A stretch of DNA of 64,000 bases from Catenulispora yoronensis (lineage in GTDB: Bacteria; Actinomycetota; Actinomycetes; Streptomycetales; Catenulisporaceae): NCBI RefSeq assembly GCF_039531695.1, contig NZ_BAAAQN010000009.1:146600-210599 (forward strand). Reading direction: 5' to 3'. This document shows, one piece after another, positions 27,180 through 34,408 of this stretch. Both the position numbers and the translations under genes were made by a program. The first letter of the stretch is position 1; every line of letters starts with the position of its first letter. The notes beneath the pieces were generated by a model. The model was not told where the DNA came from. It worked only from the letters and a program-made list of their open reading frames with translations, and did no database searches.

Positions 27180-28211
27180 ATGTCGCACCACCTCGACTCC
27201 CCGGAGGCTCGGGCCGATGTCCGGCTCGACATCACCGACTACTACGTCTTCCGTGGCCGGACCGGGACCGTGTTCCTGGTCAACCTCTCGCCGTCGATCG
27301 CCGGGCCGGACGCGCCGCACGGCTTCCACCCCGAGGCCCGGTACGAATTCCGGATCGACTGCGACGGTGACCAGAGTCCCGAACTCGCCTACCGTTTCGC
27401 CTTCGGCGCGGCTTCCGGCGACCGGCAAAGCCTGACCCTGACCCGCCTCGACGGCCCCTCTGCCGGGGACGACCGGGCCGAGGGTGCGGTGCTGGCCACC
27501 GGTTTCACCGGGGAGGAGATCCTCGGTGAGGGCGGGGTGCGGCTGTGGGCCGGGCCGGCGCATGATCCGTTTTTCCTCGACGCCACTGTGCTGCACGCGG
27601 TCGGCGACGCCTTCGCCGCCGGTACGCAGGCCGACCTGTCGCAGTGGAGCCCGGCCACGGCGCAGAACGTGCCGTTCGGGGCGAACAACGTCTACGCCAT
27701 CGTGCTGGAGGTCCCGGACGAGGAGCTGCTGGCCTCCGCTCCGGACGGACGGATCGATTCCTGGGCGCTGACCGTCCTGGCCACCGACGCGGGCGGCTGG
27801 CGGACGATCAACCGCGCCGGGCTGCCGATGATCCATCCGTTGTTCGCGCAGCATGATGACCACCTCGCCGACCACCTCAACACGGCGACGCCGGCCGAGG
27901 ACCGCAAGCAGTTCGGTGAGCACTTCGCCGCGGCGATCGCCAAGGTGGTGGCCGCCTATGGCACCGCCGTCGACCCGGATACGTATGGCCGTGCCGTGGC
28001 GGACAAGCTGCTGCCGAACGTGCTGCCCTACACCGTCGGCACCGAGGCGGTGTTCGGATACGGCGTCTGGAACGGCCGGTCCCTGATCGACTCCGCGCCG
28101 GATGTCATGTTCTCGTTGGCCACCAACACGGCCTTCACCACCGCCGTCACCAAGGAGTCGGTGCCGTTCAAGCCGACGGACACCTTTCCCTACGCGCCGG
28201 TGATCGTCTGA
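27180..28211 (+). CDS. DUF4331 family protein
   Basis: 343 residues from ATG 27180 (MSHHLDSPEARADVRLDITD), preceded by a GCAGG site; an in-frame start at 27105 is less likely. The beginning, the DVTDYYVF-like motif and the phrase YEFRIDCDGDQSPELAYRFAFG are typical of DUF4331 proteins, predicted beta-rich and often encoded with secretion or stress genes. No signal peptide is seen, so it is presumably cytosolic. It contains no catalytic motif I can name. It stands alone between the NACHT-PP2C unit and a small peptide gene. Confidence 0.85.
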   Translation: MSHHLDSPEARADVRLDITDYYVFRGRTGTVFLVNLSPSIAGPDAPHGFHPEARYEFRIDCDGDQSPELAYRFAFGAASGDRQSLTLTRLDGPSAGDDRAEGAVLATGFTGEEILGEGGVRLWAGPAHDPFFLDATVLHAVGDAFAAGTQADLSQWSPATAQNVPFGANNVYAIVLEVPDEELLASAPDGRIDSWALTVLATDAGGWRTINRAGLPMIHPLFAQHDDHLADHLNTATPAEDRKQFGEHFAAAIAKVVAAYGTAVDPDTYGRAVADKLLPNVLPYTVGTEAVFGYGVWNGRSLIDSAPDVMFSLATNTAFTTAVTKESVPFKPTDTFPYAPVIV

Positions 28212-28313
28212 GCGCGTGTTAGCGTCGGCCCAGGTATCCAGTGGGGAACAAAGTGGGATCAGGCTGGCGGAAGCTCTACTGACCATCAACCAGCCACTGA
28301 GTGAGGGCAGCTC

Positions 28314-28472
28314 ATGACGAAGTTCAAGCGCAGCGTGATCGCTACGGTACTGATAGTCACCGGCCTGACGGCGGGTGCCGCGGCGATCCTTCCGGCCGGG
28401 TCTGTGAGCCATCACTCACAGTCGGTCGCGTCGGAAATGGGACCTCGCGTGGTCGTGAAGCCGGGCTTCTGA
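28314..28472 (+). CDS. Small secreted peptide (52 residues), function unknown
   Basis: ATG 28314 is preceded at good distance by GAGGG (28302-28306), and the frame ends at TGA 28470-28472. The N-terminus is a clear signal peptide: basic MTKFKRS, hydrophobic VIATVLIVTGLTAGAAAI, then small residues. Likely mature part: about 25 residues with a His-His-Ser centre and a GPRVVVKPGF ending. It has no cysteines. It converges on the AfsR/SARP-type regulator gene, whose stop is 10 bases away. It could be an extracellular signal or precursor peptide for this locus; the link to the regulator is inference. Too short for many gene finders, but the start, site and signal peptide agree. Confidence 0.6.
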   Translation: MTKFKRSVIATVLIVTGLTAGAAAILPAGSVSHHSQSVASEMGPRVVVKPGF

Positions 28473-28482
28473 GCCGTCTGGT

Positions 28483-31400
28483 TCAGGCCGCGGTTCCAGC
28501 AGCGCTGTGCTTGAGGGCGTCCGTGCAGCGGGCGATGCCGTTCTCGGCGCGGGCGGCCTCGATGCGGAATCCGATCGCGGAGGCCTTGCGGTGCGCGTAC
28601 TCGAAGGAATCCAGCGCTGACCGATACTGCCCCGAGTGGTAGTGGAGGCGGCCGATGACGTTGGCCACGGCGGCCTGGCGGACCGGTGATCCGGCGGTCT
28701 CCACCAGGCGCTGGGCCCGGTCGGCGAGCTCGGCCGCCGCACCGGTCTCGCCCTGGAGTTGGCGGACGAGACCGGTGTAGGCCAGCACGAGGGCGATGTT
28801 GGCGGGGAGGCGGGACTCGTCGGAGAGCTCGGCGGCCCGGTCCAGGCAACGCGCGGCTTCGGCGAGGTCGGTGGGGTGGGGGACAGGGCTCGGCCCGGAT
28901 TCGGCGCCCGGCCCGGCCTCGGGATCAGGGCCGGTACTGCCGCCGGTGCCGAAACCAGGCCCGGAACCTGGCTCGGCACCGGATCCATCAACCCCTGCCC
29001 ACTGCTCACCATCCCGGTTCAACCACGCAGCCGCCTCGTCGACCAACGCGGCGATCTCGACGTCGACCGCTCCCAGCTCCCGCCCGATCCGCCCGGCCTC
29101 CCGGGCCGCCGCCACCGCGGCCTCGGTCCGGCCGCGGTTCTCGTTCAGCGAGCTGAGCACGGTCCACGATTCGGCGGCCTCGCGCAGCCGGCCGGCCTCC
29201 TGGTTGAGCGTGATCGACCGCTCCACGTGCGGCAGCGCCTCCGACCGGCGGCCGAGCGTGGTCAGCAGCAGGCCCAGCGATCCGCGGCAGCCCGCCTCGG
29301 CCGCCAGGTCGCCGGTCTCCGCGGCCGCCGCCAGACCCTCCCGCGCCAGAGCGACGCCTTCCTCCAGCCGACCGAGCTTCCAGGACGCGACCGCCAGGTT
29401 GGACAGGCACAGTTCCAGCAGCGCCGGATCGTTCAGGAGACGCGCACCGTCCAGGGCGTCCCGAGCCACCTGGTGGTAGTCCTCGAACAGCCCGCGCAGG
29501 TTGAGGAAGAACACTGTGTTACGGCCCAGCGCGACCGCCTGCGTCGGCAACTCCGCCGCCACCGCGCGCCGCACCGTGCGGATCAGGCCGGCCCGCTCGC
29601 GGTCGAACCACTCCAGCGCGGCCGGCTCGGTGTCGAAAGGCGGCAGCACACCGGTGAACGGGACCTCGGTGCCGGCCAAGGGCCGCCACCCCGAGAACAC
29701 GATGTGGCAGGCGGCGTCGGTGGCGGCCCGGTAGTAGGCCACCAGGCGGCCGAAGGCGGCGCGGTCCTCGGGTGCGGTGTCCTCGTCGCTGAGGCCGTTG
29801 CCGAAGGCCCTCACCAGATCGTGGAAGCCGTACTCCCCGACGCCCAGGTCCAGCAGGAAACGCGTGTCCAACAGATTCTCCAGCGTCTGCTCCGCCTTCG
29901 GCAGCGCGCAGTCCAACAGCGCGGCGGTCGCGTAGGCGTCCAGGACGCGTCCGGGATGCTGGGCCAACACGCGCAGCGCGGCGCGGGACCATTCGTCCAT
30001 CGCGTCGTACGACGACCGCAACGTCGCCTCGACACTGCGCTCGGCGGCGCTGAGCTCCGCGAGGCGGCCCGACTGGTCGTCGAGCCGTCCGGCCATGTAG
30101 TCCAGGCTCCAGCGCGGCCGGTTCCGGAGGCGGGCGCTCGCGATCCGCAGGGCCAGCGGCAGGTGGTCGCAGAGCTCTGCCAGGCGCGCGGCGGCTTCCG
30201 GCTCGGCGGCCACGCGGTCCTCGCCGAGGGTGTGGCCGAGCAGGCTCCGGGCCTCCGCGGCCGTCAGCTCGGCCAGCGGCACCGGGACCGCGCCGTCGAG
30301 GTCGAGCAGCGCCGAGCGGCTGGTGACGATGGTCAGCACGCGCGGGGAGGCCGGGAGCAGCCGCCGGATCTGGGCCGTGTCCAGGACGTTGTCGAAGACT
30401 ACGACCAGGGCGCGGTCCGCGGTCTCCCGGCGCCAGCGGGCGATCCGGAGGTCGTGGTCGTCGGGGAGCTCGCCGGGCGGGACGCCGAGCATCCGCAGCA
30501 GGTTCTCGACGACGGTGCCGGGCTGCGCCGGGGCCTGCCCCGGGGTGTAGGCGGCGAAGTCGATGTAGAGCCGGCCGTCGGGGAAGTGCGGGGCCGCCTC
30601 GTGAGCGGCGCGGACGGCCAGCGCGGTCTTGCCGCTGCCGCCGATGCCGTCGATCGCCACGATCCGGGCGCCGGTGGAGCGGGGAGCGACGGCCACGGCG
30701 GCGATCCGCCGGAGCTCGTCGGTGCGGCCGACGAAGTCCGGGACGTCGTAGGGGAGGGTGTCGGGGGCGGGAACGGAAGCGGGAGCGGGGGAAGCGGGGG
30801 AAGCGGAAGCGGGGGAAGCGGACCGCGGGATCGGGCCGCCGAGGCCCGCGGGTCCGGGACCTCCGGCGGAACCGCCGGCGCTCGCCGACCGGGCGACCTC
30901 CCCTGTCCCGTCCGCGGAGACTCCCGGCTCTGCCGGCCTCGTCGCCTCCTGCGGCACGACACTGAGCCGCGGATCCTCCCGCAGGATCGCCGCGTGGCGG
31001 GCCGCCAGTTCCGGGCCGGGGTTGATGCCCAAGTCGTCACGAAGCTGGCGGCGGAACTGGTCGAACTCGGCCAGCGCCTCGGTCTGCCGGCCCGCCCGGT
31101 ACAGCGCGAGCATCAGCTGCCCGCGCGGACGTTCTCGCAGCGGATGCTCCGCCACCAGCGTCCGCAGGTCGCCGACCAGCTCCGCACCCTCGCCGAGCGT
31201 GAGCCGGGTCTCATGAAGCAGCTCCAGGGCCGCCAGGCGGCCCTCCTCCACCCCGACCGCGACCGCGTCGAAGTAGGCGGTCCGGGCGCCGTCCAGGAAC
31301 GGGCCCCGGACCAGCGCCAGCGCGGCGCGCAGCCCGGCGGCGGCAGCCGTCGGCTCGCCGCGCGCGACGTGCTCCCGGGCGGCGCGCACGGACGCGGCGA

Positions 31401-31713
31401 ACCGCTGGAGGTCGACCTGCTCGTCGGCGACCGCCAGGCGGTAGCCGGATCCGGCGGTCTCGATGAGGCCGGTGCCGTCCGGCAGCGTGTGCCGCAGCCG
31501 GGAAGCGGCCTTGCGGATCTGGTGGACAGCGCTGTCCGGGGGATCGGCGTCCCACATCGCGTCCGTGAGGCGGTCCACCGAGACCACGTATCCGGCGTCC
31601 ACCAGCAGTGCGGCAAGCAGCCGTTGCAGTGGCGGGGCGGTCAGCGGGATCCGTTCCTCCCCGAACCACACCTCCAACGGCCCCATGAGGCCGAAGCGCA
31701 GGTCATGCGGCAT
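28483..31713 (-). CDS. AfsR/SARP-type regulator: winged HTH, BTAD, NB-ARC, TPR
   Basis: 1,076 residues. The OmpR-like DNA-binding domain (about 8-95; RLTDAMWDADPPDSAVHQIR, then AASRLRHTL) is followed by the bacterial transcriptional activation domain (about 98-245) with YRAGRQTEALAEFDQFRRQL. A low-complexity Ser/Ala/Pro/Gly linker (about 262-318) leads to the NB-ARC NTPase: Walker A GIGGSGKT (356-363), Walker B LVVVFDNVLD and TSRSAL. TPR-like helices follow, with a second Gly/Pro/Ser insert near residue 935. AfsR-like proteins activate secondary-metabolism genes after NTP/ligand control. It is divergent from the PLP/ATP-grasp pair and convergent with the small peptide gene, so these are its likely local partners. 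Confidence 0.92.
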   Translation of the reverse strand: MPHDLRFGLMGPLEVWFGEERIPLTAPPLQRLLAALLVDAGYVVSVDRLTDAMWDADPPDSAVHQIRKAASRLRHTLPDGTGLIETAGSGYRLAVADEQVDLQRFAASVRAAREHVARGEPTAAAAGLRAALALVRGPFLDGARTAYFDAVAVGVEEGRLAALELLHETRLTLGEGAELVGDLRTLVAEHPLRERPRGQLMLALYRAGRQTEALAEFDQFRRQLRDDLGINPGPELAARHAAILREDPRLSVVPQEATRPAEPGVSADGTGEVARSASAGGSAGGPGPAGLGGPIPRSASPASASPASPAPASVPAPDTLPYDVPDFVGRTDELRRIAAVAVAPRSTGARIVAIDGIGGSGKTALAVRAAHEAAPHFPDGRLYIDFAAYTPGQAPAQPGTVVENLLRMLGVPPGELPDDHDLRIARWRRETADRALVVVFDNVLDTAQIRRLLPASPRVLTIVTSRSALLDLDGAVPVPLAELTAAEARSLLGHTLGEDRVAAEPEAAARLAELCDHLPLALRIASARLRNRPRWSLDYMAGRLDDQSGRLAELSAAERSVEATLRSSYDAMDEWSRAALRVLAQHPGRVLDAYATAALLDCALPKAEQTLENLLDTRFLLDLGVGEYGFHDLVRAFGNGLSDEDTAPEDRAAFGRLVAYYRAATDAACHIVFSGWRPLAGTEVPFTGVLPPFDTEPAALEWFDRERAGLIRTVRRAVAAELPTQAVALGRNTVFFLNLRGLFEDYHQVARDALDGARLLNDPALLELCLSNLAVASWKLGRLEEGVALAREGLAAAAETGDLAAEAGCRGSLGLLLTTLGRRSEALPHVERSITLNQEAGRLREAAESWTVLSSLNENRGRTEAAVAAAREAGRIGRELGAVDVEIAALVDEAAAWLNRDGEQWAGVDGSGAEPGSGPGFGTGGSTGPDPEAGPGAESGPSPVPHPTDLAEAARCLDRAAELSDESRLPANIALVLAYTGLVRQLQGETGAAAELADRAQRLVETAGSPVRQAAVANVIGRLHYHSGQYRSALDSFEYAHRKASAIGFRIEAARAENGIARCTDALKHSAAGTAA

Positions 31714-31736
31714 CCGCGCCTCCCGGCCTGGTCCGT

Positions 31737-31752
31737 TTCATCCATATATGAA
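31737..31752. promoter_or_regulatory. AT-rich inverted repeat TTCAT-N6-ATGAA, candidate operator
   Basis: TTCATCCATATATGAA stands out as an AT-rich palindrome in GC-rich DNA, 24 bases before the SARP start and 200 before the PLP gene. It sits where a divergent promoter/operator would be expected and may also contain a -10 element for the SARP gene. Confidence 0.45.
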
Positions 31753-31814
31753 GCAATTATCCGATGCGATCACCCTACGTGCTCGCGCGCGCCAAGAGCG
31801 GGCGGGAGCCGGGA

Positions 31815-31849
31815 GGGAATCGAGCGGGGAATCGAGCTGGGAATCGAGC
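31815..31849. repeat. Three 12-bp-spaced copies of GGGAATCGAGC
   Basis: Identical 11-base units at 31815, 31827 and 31839, followed further on by GACCACGAC-type repeats (about 31887-31930). Both lie in the leader of the PLP-enzyme gene. Either simple-repeat expansion or direct-repeat sites for the adjacent SARP; the 12-base period does not match the usual 11-base SARP spacing. Confidence 0.55.
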
Positions 31850-31953
31850 GGGGACCGGATCGGTATCGGCGGCGGCGAAGCTGGTCGGGACGGAGACCGA
31901 GACCGACGACCACGACCGAGACCACGACCACGACCGTGAGAGGAGTGCCGAGG

Positions 31954-33168
31954 ATGACCACCACCGCCTTGCCCCCCGGCCCCGCCGACACCGTGCTGGA
32001 CCACGTCGGGACCGCGCGGCTGTTCCGGCTCCAGCGCCTGGTTCCGAACGGGACCGGACGGTTGTGGGTGAAGTGGGAGCGCGCCAACCCCGGAGGGAGC
32101 GCCGAGGACCGCCCCGCGCGCCACATCGTCGACGTGGCGGAGCGCCGCGGCCTGCTGCGGCCGGGCGGCACCATCGTCGAGGCGTCCAGCGGCGACTTCG
32201 GGGTGTCGCTGGCCATGGTCGGCGCCGCGCGCGGCTATCGGGTGATCGTGGTCGTCGGGCCGGAGGCCTCGGCCGCGACCCGCGCCGCGCTGCGGGCGTT
32301 CGGGGCCGAGGTGGTCCTGGCTGCCGACGGCGTCCGGGACGGCTCGGACGGCGCCGCCTCCGAGTCGCCGGCCGCGGTGGCCAACCGCCTGGCCCGCGGC
32401 ATCCCCGACGCCTTCCGCCCCGACCAGCGGCTGAGCCTGCTCGACTCGCAGGCGCACTACCTCACCACCGCCCGCGAGATCCTGGAGGAGACCGGCGGCG
32501 ACTTCGACATCCTGGTGGCCCCGGTCGGCGCGGGCGGCCAGCTGGCCGGCCTGTCCCGGCGGCTGCGCGAGCAGGCCCCGCACGTGCGCGTCGTCGCCGC
32601 CGACCTGCCCGCCGCCACCCGCAGCCCGGGCTCCGGCCGCGGCTGGATCGCGTGGAACCTCGACCTGGGCCTCATCGACGCCGCCTACCGGGTCCCCACC
32701 GCCGACGCCGCCGGCGCGTGCCGTGCCCTGGCCCGGCACGAAGGAGTGCTGACCGGCCCGGTGTCCGGCGCGGCGGCGCTCGTCGGGCTCCGTGAGGCGC
32801 TCACGGCCGGACCCGGGGCCCGGGTGGTGGCCGTGCTCGCGGACGGCGGCGACCGGCACCTGGACACCGTCTACGACGACGGCTGGCTGGCCGGCCGCGG
32901 ACTGCCGGTGGCGGTGCCGACCCTGCCGGAGCTCCGGGCCCGGGCGCGCGGCATCGTTCCGGTCGGCGCGGCCCCGGGGACGGCGGCGTCCGGCGGGATG
33001 TCCGGCGGCATGTCCGGCGCGGCGGTTGGAACGGCGAACGGGACTGCGAACGGGACCGCGCACGGCGCCGCGACCGGGGCGGCCCGCATCCCGGCCGCTG
33101 CGATGGCCGGCGCCGTCACCAGCCGCCTCGCCTTCGACCCGCACCGCAGCTGGGAGGACCCGGCATGA
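31954..33168 (+). CDS. Cysteine synthase/SbnA-like fold-type II protein lacking the PLP lysine
   Basis: 404 residues from ATG 31954, with GAGAGGAG upstream. The chain follows cysteine synthase/SbnA order: VKWERANPGGS, then EASSGDFGVSLAMVGAARGY (canonical E.TSGNTG), the phosphate loop GAGGQLAG, and VLADGGDRHLDTVYDDGW. The motif that normally reads GGSxKDR reads GGSAEDR: the Schiff-base lysine is Glu51 (codon GAG at 32104-32106). The Asn of SGNTG, which contacts PLP, is Asp81. The C-terminus carries a Gly/Met/Ala/Thr/Asn low-complexity stretch. It overlaps the ATP-grasp gene (ATGA), so the two act together. Loss of the lysine argues against ordinary PLP chemistry; a structural, binding or altered catalytic role is possible. 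Confidence 0.85.
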   Translation: MTTTALPPGPADTVLDHVGTARLFRLQRLVPNGTGRLWVKWERANPGGSAEDRPARHIVDVAERRGLLRPGGTIVEASSGDFGVSLAMVGAARGYRVIVVVGPEASAATRAALRAFGAEVVLAADGVRDGSDGAASESPAAVANRLARGIPDAFRPDQRLSLLDSQAHYLTTAREILEETGGDFDILVAPVGAGGQLAGLSRRLREQAPHVRVVAADLPAATRSPGSGRGWIAWNLDLGLIDAAYRVPTADAAGACRALARHEGVLTGPVSGAAALVGLREALTAGPGARVVAVLADGGDRHLDTVYDDGWLAGRGLPVAVPTLPELRARARGIVPVGAAPGTAASGGMSGGMSGAAVGTANGTANGTAHGAATGAARIPAAAMAGAVTSRLAFDPHRSWEDPA

Positions 33169-34310
33169 TCGTCACCGCCGTCGAAGCCCCGGGCTTCAGC
33201 CTGGACCGCCTCGTGGCCGCCGCCGCCGAGCGGGGCGTCCGCACCCGCATGGTCACCCGCGACGCCGACGTCCGGTCGGCCGAGCAGGACGCCCTCGCCG
33301 GCGAGGACCTGGTGGTGACGCTGGTCAACCCCGGAGACCTCGGACCGTCGCGCGATCCCGACAGCTGGGCGCGATCCGCGCTGACCGCGGCGATCGGCCT
33401 GGCGCTGGACCATCAGAACCCGGAAGCCAGAGCCCTGATCCGCAACCGCGCCGAACTGCGCAACCACCTGTATCGGCACGGCTATTCGCGGGGGAAGGGC
33501 CGCGTGTTCGGGCCCGGCACCACGGACGCGGAGATCCGGCGGTCTGTCCGGTTCCCCGCCGTCATCCGCGACTCAGCGGGCATCGCCGACCGCGACGGCT
33601 GGCTGGCCCGGACCGCCGCCGACTTGGACGCCATCCGCAGCGCGGCGGCCGCCGGGGAGATGCTCGGCGACACGTTCACGGCCGAGCCGTACTTCGGCGG
33701 GCCGACTTTCGACGTGGAAGCGCTGACCTGGGCCGGGCAGACCTGGATCCGCTCGGTGCGGCCGCGAGCCGCGGGGCTGGACCCCGCCTCCGCCTTCCCG
33801 GCCGAGCGGATGCCGGAGCTGACCCGGTGGCTGACCGGCGTTCTGCGGTGCGTGGGCGTGCATCGCGGCTTCGCCCGGGTCGAGGTCGCCGCCGCCGGTC
33901 GGCACTTCGAAGCGGTGACGGTCGAGATCCGCTCCGGCGGGCCGGCCCACGGCGAGGATCTGTGCCGCGTGCTGGGGACCGGGGCGCTCGCCACCTTCGC
34001 CGACGTCGTCTTCGACGACCGGCCCGCACCGGTCGCCGCGAACACCGGCCGGGCCGTGTTCTACGCGGGGGACATCGCCGCACCAGGGGTGCCGCCGCTG
34101 GCCTCCCGCGCCGGGGCCCGATCCTCAGACCTGTCCGGACCATCCGACGGCCCTGCTTGCGTCGCCGTCCTGCTGGCCTCCGGCCTGATCGCCGAATCGA
34201 CGCTGCTCACCGCCATGGCGTCGGCCGCGCCCCAGCGGGATCCCCATCCCGGACCTCGCCCCGGATCCCGCCGCGGACCCCGTCGCGGCGGACCGGCCCT
34301 GGTGGCATAG
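33165..34310 (+). CDS. ATP-grasp-like protein with atypical active-site residues
   Basis: 381 residues from ATG 33165, coupled to the PLP-like gene. The order of elements fits ATP-grasp carboxylate-amine ligases: an N-terminal Rossmann-like part, NRAELRNHLYRHGY, a strand RFPAVIRDSAGI (canonical FPvVvKP), AEPYFGGPTFDVEAL (canonical EEyl.GpEysVe) and HFEAVTVEIRSGGP (canonical iEiNpR.gG). The nucleotide-contacting Lys appears as Arg and the metal-binding Asn is absent, so activity is doubtful or altered. The C-terminal 60 residues are Pro/Arg/Ser-rich. With the preceding gene it resembles modules that make and ligate unusual amino acids (diaminopropionate-type), but the substituted residues make that assignment uncertain. 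Confidence 0.7.
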   Translation: MIVTAVEAPGFSLDRLVAAAAERGVRTRMVTRDADVRSAEQDALAGEDLVVTLVNPGDLGPSRDPDSWARSALTAAIGLALDHQNPEARALIRNRAELRNHLYRHGYSRGKGRVFGPGTTDAEIRRSVRFPAVIRDSAGIADRDGWLARTAADLDAIRSAAAAGEMLGDTFTAEPYFGGPTFDVEALTWAGQTWIRSVRPRAAGLDPASAFPAERMPELTRWLTGVLRCVGVHRGFARVEVAAAGRHFEAVTVEIRSGGPAHGEDLCRVLGTGALATFADVVFDDRPAPVAANTGRAVFYAGDIAAPGVPPLASRAGARSSDLSGPSDGPACVAVLLASGLIAESTLLTAMASAAPQRDPHPGPRPGSRRGPRRGGPALVA

Positions 34311-34357
34311 CAGGGCGTTACCGAGAGCGGACCGAACCCCGATAGTGTCAGCATCCT

Positions 34358-34384
34358 GGGATCAACGGGATCGACGGGATCGAC
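34358..34384. repeat. Three tandem 9-bp units GGGATCRAC in the kinase leader
   Basis: GGGATCAAC, GGGATCGAC, GGGATCGAC lie end to end 25 bases before the start codon. They are non-coding in the chosen gene model and might be simple-repeat expansion or a binding site. Confidence 0.6.
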
Positions 34385-34408
34385 GGACCTCGGGGTGGGG
34401 GAATCGGC

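Noticed and set aside
31954..33168. D-cycloserine-type or siderophore-type cluster based on the cysteine-synthase-like and ATP-grasp-like pair
   Set aside because: Other required genes (arginase-like, heme protein, racemase, acetyltransferase or siderophore synthetases) are absent and both proteins lack key residues.
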